A stretch of DNA of 64,000 bases, taken from positions 1 to 64,000 of the forward strand of contig NZ_CP063400.1 in assembly GCF_021729865.1 (NCBI RefSeq), written 5' to 3'. The position numbers were made by a program, and so were the translations under genes. Positions 45,030-53,088 of the stretch are shown in pieces; position 1 is the stretch's first letter, and each line of letters starts with the position of its first letter. Below the pieces are notes generated by a model that did not search any database, was not told the origin of the DNA, and was given only the letters and a program-made list of their open reading frames with translations. This DNA comes from Hydrogenophaga sp. SL48. Lineage in GTDB: Bacteria > Pseudomonadota > Gammaproteobacteria > Burkholderiales > Burkholderiaceae_C.

Positions 45030-45119
45030 GCCCAAAAAATGGACCATTCACGTAGCTCGATCTTCACGCCTATGAAACTCCGCTGACAACACGTTGGATT
45101 TCTATTCCATTATTTGGAC
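45030..45119 (-). promoter_or_regulatory. Paired IclR-type operators before the Bug receptor
   Basis: GCCCA-AAAAA-TGGAC (45030-45044) and TTCCA-TTATT-TGGAC (45105-45119), 75 bp apart. The second overlaps the 3' end of the iclR gene, so the receptor probably has its own promoter in this gap. Confidence 0.55.
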
Positions 45120-45946
45120 TTCTTGTGGACGATCGACTTGCCTGCAGCGACGCGGAAGCGCCGCACGCTGCCGGTGCCCGTGCCGCTTTCGGCGGTCGCG
45201 ATCCGTTGCTCGATGTGGTTGGCGTGGTGGCGAAGCACGCGCACGATCTCCGGGATGCGAGACGGGGACAAGCGGTCGTTGATGGCCCCGATCCCGATAC
45301 CCGCAATGGGCCGGCCCGCGCTGTCCCGGATCACAACGGCAACGCCGCGCACGCCCTTGAGCATGAGGCCATCACTCAGTGCGTAGCCAGCTTGCCGGGC
45401 TCGCTGCACGGCTTCCCGGATTTGCCGCAGCCCAGCGTTGGGATAGCGGACCAGGCTCTCCTTGACAACGTCCAGCACAGCCTCCGACTCATCCGGAGGC
45501 AGCGCTGCCAGCAAAGCCACCCCGGTGGCCCCCACGCCGAGAGGACGGCGAGTTCCAACTTCCACTGTGAACGCTTTCACCGGATAGGCACCGGCCAGCC
45601 GGTCGATGCAGACCGCTTCGGTGCCGCTGCGGATCGCAAGAAAGCCGGTGTCGCCGGTCTTTGCTGCGACCGCGGCCAGGTCCTCTGCGGCGAGTTCCTT
45701 GATGTCGTAGACCGTGCGGTTGGCCGACCACCCCAACACCGCCAGCTCCTGGCCCAATCGATAGCGCCGACTGTCATCCACTTGTTCGACCATCCCCTGC
45801 TGCTTCAGGGTGCCGAGGATGCGATGCACGGTCGGTTTGGTCAGGCCGGAGGTTTGCTGGAGATCCACGAGACGGCATCCTTCGGTGCCACCAGCCGCCA
45901 GGATGCGGATCAGTCCGATTGCGCGTTCGAGTGTCTGAGTACTCAT
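45110..45946 (-). CDS. IclR-family transcriptional regulator
   Basis: A 278-residue regulator. N-terminal winged HTH (CRLVDLQQTSGLTKPTVHRILGTLKQQGMVE, about 27-60) and C-terminal effector domain (GATGVALLAALPPDE, GVAVVIRDSAGRPIAGIGIGAI). A basic tail ends in HKKSK. Start at 45946, where the family N-terminus (TQTLERAIGLIRIL) begins. It diverges from the cupin operon; palindromes between the two starts suggest control of both. Likely master of the GTCCA-N5-YGGAM sites in this region. Confidence 0.88.
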   Translation of the reverse strand: MSTQTLERAIGLIRILAAGGTEGCRLVDLQQTSGLTKPTVHRILGTLKQQGMVEQVDDSRRYRLGQELAVLGWSANRTVYDIKELAAEDLAAVAAKTGDTGFLAIRSGTEAVCIDRLAGAYPVKAFTVEVGTRRPLGVGATGVALLAALPPDESEAVLDVVKESLVRYPNAGLRQIREAVQRARQAGYALSDGLMLKGVRGVAVVIRDSAGRPIAGIGIGAINDRLSPSRIPEIVRVLRHHANHIEQRIATAESGTGTGSVRRFRVAAGKSIVHKKSK

Positions 45947-45952
45947 TGATAG

Positions 45953-46047
45953 GTCCAATCTGCGGAACAACTCCGGGCATTCTGCCGCACAAGTTGTTCA
46001 CACGCCAGCAATTGTCTACATACGTTTTATTAGTCCAAATAATGGAC
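45953..46047 (+). promoter_or_regulatory. Paired IclR-type operators in the iclR-cupin divergent region
   Basis: GTCCA-ATCTG-CGGAA (45953-45967), 7 bp upstream of the iclR start, and the perfect palindrome GTCCA-AATAA-TGGAC (46033-46047), 80 bp apart. Suggests autoregulation plus control of the cupin-DoxX operon. Confidence 0.65.
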
Positions 46048-46225
46048 CTTCATAAAAACAAATTGATGAAGTTCACATTCCACGTAGTATTTCAATACCC
46101 GTACGAACATGGCAAATGTTGCGCACGGAAGTTCGTGCGAATCACCGCAGACGGGCGTTTCGCCATTCTCCACTTGGCGCCAAGCTGATGGCGGATCTCA
46201 TTTCAATATTTTCAGGAGACAACTC

Positions 46226-46696
46226 ATGGACCCCACCAAACGACCCGCCTTCTTCACCGAACCTGCCAGCTACCCTCGCCCGCTCCACGTTGTCGGTGTG
46301 AATGTGACGGTTCTCGCCTCTGCCAAGAAGACAGGCACATTTGAAGCCTTGCTGCAGGACGGCGTGGAAGGTAGTGGTCCGCCGCCGCACCATCACCCGT
46401 GGGACGAGTCGTTCTATGTGACGCGCGGCGAAATCGCTTTTAAGTTCGGTACCGGCGATCAGGAGCAACAGCTTGTCGCCCGAGCCGGGACGCTGGTGCA
46501 CTTGCCGGCGGGCACGGTTCACTCGTTCTGTTTTGGTGAGGGTGGCGGTCAGATGTTCAACATCGGTAGCTGCGGGACGCTCGAGCCGTTGTTCGAGCAT
46601 CTCGATCGCGAGATTTCGCCAACCGCACCCGACTTCAAACGCCTGGTGGACATTTCGGCCGAGCACCAATCGACGTTTCTGGTTCCGGGCGGATAG
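46226..46696 (+). CDS. Cupin domain protein
   Basis: A 156-residue single-cupin protein. Motif 1 GPPPHHHPWDESFYVTRGEIAF has three histidines and a glutamate; motif 2 LVHLPAGTVHSF has the last histidine, so a metal site is complete. Either a small dioxygenase/isomerase or a sensor. Start at 46226 with AGGAGA upstream; the earlier ATG at 46109 lacks conservation. First gene of an operon with DoxX and DUF3861. Confidence 0.8.
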   Translation: MDPTKRPAFFTEPASYPRPLHVVGVNVTVLASAKKTGTFEALLQDGVEGSGPPPHHHPWDESFYVTRGEIAFKFGTGDQEQQLVARAGTLVHLPAGTVHSFCFGEGGGQMFNIGSCGTLEPLFEHLDREISPTAPDFKRLVDISAEHQSTFLVPGG

Positions 46697-46782
46697 CCCA
46701 CGAACGAACCGCTCGCCCTGTTGGCCGAGGGGTTTCACACCGACAAAAATCCCCACTAAATCAACACACGGATCTGAGCACG

Positions 46783-47202
46783 ATGACGACGCAAACCCCT
46801 TCCCACGCCGCAAACTGGGGCGCCACTGTCCTGCGCGTAAGCCTGGGTCTCATGTGGATCTCCCACGCACTGGTGAAGTTGCTGGTGTTCACTTTGCCCG
46901 GCACCGCGCAGTTCTTTGCCTCCATGGGACTGCCAGGCATGCTCGCCTACCCCGTGTTCGCTGCCGAACTCCTGGGGGGGCTCGCGTTGCTGCTCGGCGT
47001 GTATGCGCGCCAGGCGGCACTGGTGTTGATCCCGCTGCTGCTGGGGGCCGCGTGGATCCATCTGCCCAATGGATGGCAACACACCAGCCCCAATGGCGGC
47101 TGGGAGTATCCCGCGTTCCTGGCTGCTGCATCGCTGGTGCAGTGGTTGGTCGGCGACGGCGCGCTTGCATGGAAACGCAGCCCGGTGCTGACGCCGGCAT
47201 GA
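46783..47202 (+). CDS. DoxX family membrane protein
   Basis: A 139-residue inner-membrane protein with four hydrophobic segments. TVLRVSLGLMWISHALVKLL and GLPGMLAYPVFAAELLGGLALLLGVYAR match DoxX. The family is loosely linked to quinone or thiol redox reactions. Overlaps the next gene by 4 bp. Confidence 0.82.
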   Translation: MTTQTPSHAANWGATVLRVSLGLMWISHALVKLLVFTLPGTAQFFASMGLPGMLAYPVFAAELLGGLALLLGVYARQAALVLIPLLLGAAWIHLPNGWQHTSPNGGWEYPAFLAAASLVQWLVGDGALAWKRSPVLTPA

Positions 47203-47474
47203 AGGGCGCTCACAGCTACCGCGTGACGCTGCAGCCGAGCGACGGCTGCAGTGCTGCCGCCATCGCTTTCACGCACAGCAACCACGATGACATCGCGAGC
47301 ATCGTCGAAAGGCTGCGAGCATCGACGGGCCTGCCGGACACGCAAGCCGCGGCGCTCGGCGTTGGGTTGAAGCTGATGTCAGCGGTGGTGCTGGAGCACC
47401 GGCGCGACCCGTTGTTCAGCGGCATCCACGCGGCGCTCGGCGACTTCATACGGGCGTTGAAATCGGGACCGTGA
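47199..47474 (+). CDS. DUF3861 family protein
   Basis: A 91-residue protein: HSYRVTLQPSDG at the start, then IAFTHSNHDDIASIVERLR, AAALGVGLKLMSAVVLEHR and ALGDFIRALK, matching DUF3861. Function unknown. ATG overlaps the doxX stop, so translationally coupled; the last gene of the cupin operon. Confidence 0.75.
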   Translation: MKGAHSYRVTLQPSDGCSAAAIAFTHSNHDDIASIVERLRASTGLPDTQAAALGVGLKLMSAVVLEHRRDPLFSGIHAALGDFIRALKSGP

Positions 47475-48683
47475 AGCCGACCGGAGCGCAGCACACCAGT
47501 CGTCCACGTCCGCCCGGCAACACGGGTCGATGCAGGTTGCACTTGTGCCGTCCGCTGGCGCGCAGTGCATCGTGATGGCGCCGAAGTCGTCGCGACGCAG
47601 GGACTCCAGACCCACCATCGAGCCTTCACTCCAGATCATGCGGGCCCGCGCGCCGGAGCTGTGCACCGCACTCAGCCGCCCACCCCGCCTTCGAAGCCCA
47701 AGGAAGCCGCGTGCTGGCAGAGCTGCACCTCCAAGGTCCGCATGACCACCATGCGTCAGCCCCAAACACGGCGGCACGGCACGCACATTTAGATCCGACC
47801 GGGGGTTGTCTACATCCACGCGCCTGCGTGAGCACGAGAGCTTGACGTCCAACCCATGCAACATCGCCAGCACAGTGGGCACCTGAAGTGCCGCGCCGTT
47901 GTCGCCGCGCAGCACCCGCTGTAGGCGCGACCCGCTGGCCGCCTACACGCTTTCTTCGACCAGCATCGGCGCGATGCGCGCCGGGGGAATGTCCGCAAAG
48001 CGCAGCTCGTCGGCCATTCACAGGATCTGCGCACGCTCGATGCCTGTCAGGGCATGGCTTGGTGACGGGCACACCGCCGCAGGCCTGCCATCGCCGGGCA
48101 TGCACCCCTGGCGGGCGGCCAGCGCTGCGGGCTGCACGCTCGGGTGCCCCCCACTCTGGGGAGCCAAGTGCAGCAGCGCTCCGGCGACATGGGTGTGGTG
48201 ACGGCACCGGCAATGCGGCGGTCTCGGCCAGGGGCTTGTTCTTGTGGTGCAACGCGTTCTCCCGCTCCTTCATGCGCATGCAATCGTGCTTGGTCAGCAG
48301 TGGGGTCCAGTGGCAGGCACCGTGGCGCTCGCTCAGTCGATCAAGCTCGCGGGAGCGTCCACGCCATCACCGCCACCACAGCCACAGCGCGACCAGGATC
48401 AACGAGTCGTTGGTTGAGGCACTACTGCGGCGACCGTCGACGCGATGCGCGCAAGCGGCGACTCCAAATTCACCACCTGCGCGAATGCCCAGACTGCCCA
48501 TGGGGAGGTCTGCGGCAGCACCGGTTCAGATCTAAGCGGTCCACGCCTCCAAATGGCGATGGGCGACATCGCTCCCTGCGCCCCGCTGCGCCGCGGAGGT
48601 CGTACAGCGCTCAGCGACAGGCAAGGGAAGCCTGAACTTCGGGAGCCATCCGCCCAGCCTTCAAGACAAGAGCGTGAAAGAAG
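47475..48683. other. 1.2 kb of decayed sequence
   Basis: No intact gene. The minus strand holds a chimeric remnant (47835-48068, listed separately) and further broken reading frames to both sides. High GC gives long open shadows here, but none has family signatures or a ribosome site. Confidence 0.5.
47835..48068 (-). pseudogene. Transposase scrap joined to an XRE-like scrap
   Basis: The minus strand reads LTGIERAQIL, stop, MADELRFADIPPARIAPMLV, stop, SRLQRVLRGDN, which matches the N-terminal region of IS3-type OrfB transposases (LSAEERARIL..ANEPRFADLPPARIVP..ADEG.Y.AS.S...RVLR). It then passes into GAALQVPTVLAMLHGLDVKL, which looks like the end of an XRE antitoxin. Two in-frame stops. A chimera made by recombination between remnants; function lost. 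Confidence 0.45.
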
Positions 48684-48771
48684 GTCCAAATTTCGGACCG
48701 TTTTTATGTTCCTTTGCCAGCAATTCTGATGACTCTCAGAATTCATCCGTCACAAGGTCCATTTATTGGAT
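48684..48771 (+). promoter_or_regulatory. Paired IclR-type operators before the dipeptidase-like operon
   Basis: GTCCA-AATTT-CGGAC (48684-48698) and GTCCA-TTTAT-TGGAT (48757-48771), 73 bp apart; the second ends 28 bp before the ATG at 48800. Connects this operon with the IclR regulon. Confidence 0.6.
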
Positions 48772-48799
48772 CGACAAACCGAACCAACCGGAAACACCT

Positions 48800-49759
48800 A
48801 TGTTCAAAATCTTCGACCTTCTCAATGGGTCCCGCCTGACCGCCCAGTATGCTGAGAGTTGCCTGGCGAATGGCGTGGAAGCCATTCATGTCACGCTCAA
48901 CAACTTTCAGGGCATCAACCCTGTCCCCGACCTGCGCCACTCGCTGAACCAACTGGCCAATTACCGCGCGCATCTGCGCACGCTTGACGGGTTGATCAGG
49001 ATGGTGGAGTCGGCCGACGACTTCGAGCGCGCACGCGCCGACAAAAAACTCGCTGTGGTTCTCGGTTACCAGAACGTCCCTGGCGTCGAGCGCGACCTGA
49101 ACTTGCTGCGCCTGTTCCATGACGCTGGCGTGCGTGTGATCCAGATCGCACACAACATCCGCAACCTTTACGGTGACGGATGTGCGGAACCTGCCGATGC
49201 CGGCCTGTCGTCTTTGGGGCGCGAACTCGTCGTGACATTGAACGAACTCGGCATCGTGATCGATTTGTCGCACGTTGGAGACCGCTCGGGCGTCGAGGCG
49301 ACGACGCTGTCCAAGCAGCCCGTCGCTGTCACGCACGCCAACGCGTTCACGGTCTGCCCGAACATGCGCAACAAGTCCGACGCACTTCTCGACGCGCTGA
49401 AGACAAACGGCGGCGTCATTGGGCTCACCTATCTGCCGCCTTTGGTTCGGATGCCGAAGGAGGGTGCGCCCACGACCAAGGACGTCATCGCCCATATCGC
49501 CTATTGCGTCAAGCGCATCGGCGCTGAGCATGTGGGCATTGGCTCGGACTTCATCACCGACCAGCCTGCGGAGCGGTATCAGGAGTTCCTGCGCAAGCCT
49601 GAGGTGTACGGTACCTGGCCCTGGCGCTTTCCTGTGGACAGCCTGCAGCAACAGCAGGAGCTGCTCGAATCCCTGCTCACTCAGGACTTGACCCGGACCC
49701 AGGTCGAAGGCATCGCGCAAGGTAACTTCATGCGCGTATTCAAAACCGTCCTGTCATGA
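48800..49759 (+). CDS. M19 (renal dipeptidase)-like amidohydrolase
   Basis: A 319-residue protein of the M19 family: GYQNVPGVERDLNLLRLFHDAGVRVIQIAHNIRN, then GIVIDLSHVGDRSGVEAT with the conserved histidine, AVTHANA and HVGIGSDF near the end. The N-terminal metal motif of classic dipeptidases (HxD within the first 30 residues) is absent; the protein starts FDLLNGSRLTAQYAESC. Metal number or reaction may therefore differ. First gene of an operon with RraA-like, amidohydrolase and GST genes; start at 48800 after paired IclR-type sites. Confidence 0.75.
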   Translation: MFKIFDLLNGSRLTAQYAESCLANGVEAIHVTLNNFQGINPVPDLRHSLNQLANYRAHLRTLDGLIRMVESADDFERARADKKLAVVLGYQNVPGVERDLNLLRLFHDAGVRVIQIAHNIRNLYGDGCAEPADAGLSSLGRELVVTLNELGIVIDLSHVGDRSGVEATTLSKQPVAVTHANAFTVCPNMRNKSDALLDALKTNGGVIGLTYLPPLVRMPKEGAPTTKDVIAHIAYCVKRIGAEHVGIGSDFITDQPAERYQEFLRKPEVYGTWPWRFPVDSLQQQQELLESLLTQDLTRTQVEGIAQGNFMRVFKTVLS

Positions 49760-49776
49760 CAAACCAAGGAGACGAC

Positions 49777-50526
49777 ATGACCAAGCAACCCCTGGGAAAG
49801 ATTCCGCGCGAAGCAGTTCTGCAACTGAGCATCCCGCGCTACGACCGGGACATCATCGACGGCTTCCATCAACTGGAAGACCTCACCGGCACGGTCTCCG
49901 ACGCGCTGGACGAGCTGGGTATCGACACCGTGGTACCCGGCTGCAAGCTGCCGCCCAATTTCTCCTCCGCCAGAATCGTGGGGCCTGCCCTCACGCTTCG
50001 CAATGTCGAGCAGCGGGACAACGCCTACCGCGGTGCAAAGGAGCGGGTCTCGAAGATGGCGGAGATCGAAGCACACAACCTGGCCGAGCCGGGCGACGTC
50101 CTGGTGATCGAGGGCGTGGTGGGCATTTCCAACATGGGCGGCCTCTCCGTCACCATCGGACAACGCCAGGGCGAGGTTGGCGCCATCATCGACGGCAGCA
50201 TCCGGGACGTCCAGCACGCACGCGAGCACCAGTTCCCCATCTGGTCGCGTGGGCCCAGTTCGATCACTGGCAAGTGGCGCCTGGAGACCGTGGCCATCAA
50301 CGGAACCGTGACGATTCTTGGGGTTCAGGTGCGGCCTGGTGACCTGGTGGTGGCCGACGAGGGCGCCGTCTGCTTCATCCCACGGGATGTAGTGCAAGCG
50401 GTACTCCGGCGCGCCCACGAAATCGCGGCCGGCGAGGCCAGGCGGTACGCCGACATTCGCGCAGGTGTGCCGGTGCCCGAGCTGGCCCAGCGCACCCACG
50501 TCTACAAGTTCAACCCGCAACAATGA
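49777..50526 (+). CDS. RraA-like protein (HMG/oxaloacetate aldolase family)
   Basis: A 249-residue protein with the RraA fold: VSDALDELGIDTVVPGCKL, GPALTLRNVEQ, GDVLVIEG, and GAIIDGSIRDVQHAREHQFPIWSRG, the DG...RD aldolase-type active site. Family members cleave 4-hydroxy-4-methyl-2-oxoglutarate or decarboxylate oxaloacetate; RNase-inhibitor RraA is shorter. The ATG at 49777 has AAGGAG upstream; an ATG at 49756 overlapping the previous stop is the alternative. A catabolic role fits the operon. Confidence 0.78.
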   Translation: MTKQPLGKIPREAVLQLSIPRYDRDIIDGFHQLEDLTGTVSDALDELGIDTVVPGCKLPPNFSSARIVGPALTLRNVEQRDNAYRGAKERVSKMAEIEAHNLAEPGDVLVIEGVVGISNMGGLSVTIGQRQGEVGAIIDGSIRDVQHAREHQFPIWSRGPSSITGKWRLETVAINGTVTILGVQVRPGDLVVADEGAVCFIPRDVVQAVLRRAHEIAAGEARRYADIRAGVPVPELAQRTHVYKFNPQQ

Positions 50527-51353
50527 AGAGCACCGACAGCATGTCCGATGTCACAGGCGTGGCGGAGCTGCCGCTGGTGGACACGCACGCCCATATCTAT
50601 ACCACCGCCATGCCGGTAGCAAAGGATGCGTGGCGCAAAGTGGAGAAGCCCGCCCCGGTCGAAGACTTCCTGTCCACGCTGGATGCGCACCACATTCCGT
50701 TTGGCGTGATTGCTGCGGCCAGCATGTTCGGAGAGTACAACGAGTACACCCTCCAGTCCCTGCGCGCGTCACCACGGCTGCGCGGCACGGTCATCGTTGG
50801 ACCGACCGTCGATCCCTACATCCTGCGCCGGATGCGAGACGACGGGGTGGTCGGTGTCCGCTGGGTGTGGTTCATGCAGCAAGAACTGCCGGACCTGCGT
50901 TCGGCCGAGTACCGCCTGTTCCTGGCGCGACTTGCAGATCTCGACATGCACGTCCAGATCTTGCTGGGTGGCGAGCGCCTCGGACCGGTGCTGGAGGCGC
51001 TGTCGGACTGCCCCGCGAAGGTGGTCGTCGATCACTTCGGATTCCCGGACCCCGAACTCGGAACCCGGTGCCCCGGTTTTCAAGCGGCAGTACGCGCGGT
51101 CGACAACCAGCGCACCTGGGTCAAGATGGCCGCTTGGCACCGCCTTGGGGACACGGCCCCGCAAGTTGGCGCCGCGCTGCTCGCCGCCGTCGGCACGGAT
51201 CGCGTGCTCTGGGGCAGCGACTGGCCCTTCGTGGCGGCGCACGAAGGCTACGCCTACGGCGAAGCCGTCAGGTCCTTCCTGGACGCCGTCCCCGACCCGC
51301 TGCAACGGCGGAAAATCTCTGAAACGGCTCTGCGGCTGTACTTCGGCCATTGA
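50523..51353 (+). CDS. Amidohydrolase-2 family hydrolase
   Basis: A 276-residue TIM-barrel hydrolase like COG3618 lactonases: LPLVDTHAHIY (HxH metal site), VVVDHFGFPDP, and the late aspartate in VLWGSDWPF. Hydrolyses or decarboxylates small carboxylates or lactones. Its ATG overlaps the RraA-like stop by 4 bp. Confidence 0.85.
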   Translation: MKSTDSMSDVTGVAELPLVDTHAHIYTTAMPVAKDAWRKVEKPAPVEDFLSTLDAHHIPFGVIAAASMFGEYNEYTLQSLRASPRLRGTVIVGPTVDPYILRRMRDDGVVGVRWVWFMQQELPDLRSAEYRLFLARLADLDMHVQILLGGERLGPVLEALSDCPAKVVVDHFGFPDPELGTRCPGFQAAVRAVDNQRTWVKMAAWHRLGDTAPQVGAALLAAVGTDRVLWGSDWPFVAAHEGYAYGEAVRSFLDAVPDPLQRRKISETALRLYFGH

Positions 51354-51358
51354 ATCTC

Positions 51359-52018
51359 ATGAACAAACTTTTCATCACCCCCGCTTCCCACTTCACGCGC
51401 AAGTGCCGCGTCACAATCATCGAATTGGGTCTGGAAGACCGCTTCGAGATGGTCCCCACCAACTGGCCTCACAACTGGGGAACCGAAACCACACCGTATC
51501 GGGAAGACTTTCTTGATGCCTCCCCCATCGCCAGGATTCCGGCGTTGCTGGCCGAGGATGGGCTGCGCCTGGCCGACTCGTCCACCATCTGCGAGTACCT
51601 GAACGACGAACTCGGCAACTTCCGGCTGTGCCCGCAAAGCGGGAGAGAGCGCTGGGAGATTCTCTCCGTTGTCTCCATTGCCACGCATGGCTTGATGGAG
51701 GCCCAAGTGCTGCGGCGAGCAGAGATGCTGCGCAAGCGCGAAGGATCGCCCAATCCCGAGGAGTTCTCGGGCAGCTTCGTGCGCAAGATGATGGATCGCC
51801 AGGACCGCTGCTACGAGTACCTCGACAAGATCTGTGGTGACTTTCGAGATGAGCCGGATCTGGGGCAGATCGCAGTGGCGTGCGCCTGCGCGACGTCCGA
51901 CTTCCGCTTCCCGGAAGACGACTGGCGCAATCCGGCACCACGCCTCGCCAAGTGGTACGACACATATGCCCAACGTCCGTCCATGCAAAAAACGATGCAG
52001 GGCGAGACCCCTCGCTAA
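51359..52018 (+). CDS. Glutathione S-transferase family protein
   Basis: A 219-residue protein with an N-terminal thioredoxin-like domain (FITPASHFTRKCRVTIIELGLEDRF; IPALLAEDGLRLADSSTICEYL with the cis-proline and SNAIL-like ADSSTI) and a helical C-terminal domain. In aromatic and haloacid pathways GSTs isomerise or dehalogenate intermediates. ATG at 51359 preferred over TTG 51350. Fourth gene of the operon. Confidence 0.85.
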   Translation: MNKLFITPASHFTRKCRVTIIELGLEDRFEMVPTNWPHNWGTETTPYREDFLDASPIARIPALLAEDGLRLADSSTICEYLNDELGNFRLCPQSGRERWEILSVVSIATHGLMEAQVLRRAEMLRKREGSPNPEEFSGSFVRKMMDRQDRCYEYLDKICGDFRDEPDLGQIAVACACATSDFRFPEDDWRNPAPRLAKWYDTYAQRPSMQKTMQGETPR

Positions 52019-52037
52019 TCCCCAGGAGCAGAATCCC

Positions 52038-52211
52038 ATGAAATTCATCTACTACCGCGAAGAAAGCTCGAACCTCTGGCGCTGGACCCTTTACGGGGAA
52101 GACCGCCGCAAGGTCGCTGAGAGCGTTGAGAAGTACTACAACCAAGCTGACTGCTTGGCCGCCATCGAGCTGGTTAGGAACTGCAGAGACGCGGAGGTCA
52201 CCCAAAGATGA
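52038..52211 (+). CDS. YegP-like DUF1508 small protein
   Basis: 57 residues: FIYYREESSNLWRWTLYGEDRRKVAESVEKYYNQADCLAAIELV, a single YegP-type repeat (WRWRL..NG..IA.S.EGY..K.DC...I). Ribosome site CAGGAG 12 bases upstream. Too short for the previous tool-sized cut-offs but well formed; last gene of the operon. Function unknown. Confidence 0.7.
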   Translation: MKFIYYREESSNLWRWTLYGEDRRKVAESVEKYYNQADCLAAIELVRNCRDAEVTQR

Positions 52212-52358
52212 GCCCGCCGGTCTCGGGGTGAACCGCCCCGGGCGATTCACCGCGGGCAACATCCTCCTTCCCAAGCTCAGCTCGCTGGCTCCCACTTCCC
52301 TCGATCATGCTGGAGCAGCTCCTTGAAGGGAGGCGCACGTCAACTTGAATGGCTTGCC

Positions 52359-52880
52359 GTAAGCGGCAACGATGGTGTCCACCAATCGATAGGTGGACAC
52401 CATGGTCGAAGTCAAGAACAAGACCCGTTGGAGCCACAGCGCCGATCTCAAGCAGCAGATCTAGGCCGAGTGCACACTGCCTAGTGCCTCGGTGGGCAGC
52501 ACGGCACTGTCGCACGGCATAAACGCCAATGTGGTGCACAAGCGTCGCCGCCTGGCCCGAGCGCCGATCTGCAGGCCCCTACGTTCATGCCGGTGGCGTT
52601 GTCCCCATCGAAGCTGCACCGGCGGACATCTGCATCGAGTTGCGCCGTGGCGCCACCAGTGCGTCGCTGGCCTAGCCCTTGGCAGCAGCGGCAAAGCATT
52701 GCGCCGCCTCTGTTCAAGTGATCCGCATTATTGCCCTGTGTCTGCCACGAGCCGCTGGACACGCGAACGGGCACAGCGTCGACCCCGGCCAGCGTTGTGG
52801 ATGTCTTTGGTACCGCGTTCGCACCATGCCTATCCGTTGCCCACCGGCGTTGCGAAAGTCCAATTGCGATTGTTTTTTGA
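52359..52880 (+). mobile_element. IS66-family remnant (left end, orfA and start of tnpB)
   Basis: Starts with GTAAGCGGCA, the IS66-type terminal repeat. OrfA begins at 52402 (MVEVKNKTRWSHSADLKQQI), has a TAG stop at codon 21, then continues AECTLPSASVGSTALSHGINANVVHKRRR, and later a frameshifted IELRRGAT-type end. A TnpB-like start (EPLDTRTGTA...ASVVDVFGTA...CLSVAHRRC) follows, broken by stops. The right end and the large transposase gene are gone. Lies between the GST operon and ppc. Confidence 0.7.
52372..52403. repeat. Perfect 12-bp hairpin over the IS66 orfA start
   Basis: ATGGTGTCCACC (52372-52383), loop AATCGATA, GGTGGACACCAT (52392-52403). The right arm contains the first two bases of the orfA ATG, so in RNA it would hide the start codon, a plausible brake on impinging transcription. 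Confidence 0.6.
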
Positions 52881-52908
52881 TCCTACGCATAGGATGATGA
52901 GATGCCAT

Positions 52909-52926
52909 TATGCTATCGTTAGCATA
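52909..52926. promoter_or_regulatory. Palindrome upstream of ppc
   Basis: TATGCTA-TCGT-TAGCATA, perfect 7-bp arms, directly before a 44-codon reading frame and 163 bp before ppc. Looks like an operator for a dimeric regulator; no regulator gene adjacent. Confidence 0.45.
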
Positions 52927-52928
52927 AA

Positions 52929-53063
52929 ATGTACGAAATGAAAGAGACTGAGCCTGGGTGGGTGATTGCTGCTTGCTTGTTGGGTATAGATCTTTGGCTC
53001 CAAGGTGTCGAGCCTTTTAGGTACAAGTCGTCAGCGGTGAAGCGGATTCGCCCGTCGTGGTGA
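52929..53063 (+). CDS. Possible 44-residue protein before ppc
   Basis: ATG at 52929, 2 bp after the palindrome, reads MYEMKETEPGWVIAACLLGI then a basic end, stop at 53061-53063. One hydrophobic stretch. No ribosome site, no family. May be a leader ORF of ppc or chance. Confidence 0.25.
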   Translation: MYEMKETEPGWVIAACLLGIDLWLQGVEPFRYKSSAVKRIRPSW

Positions 53064-53088
53064 GTGAACAGAGAACTTTGAAAAATAG

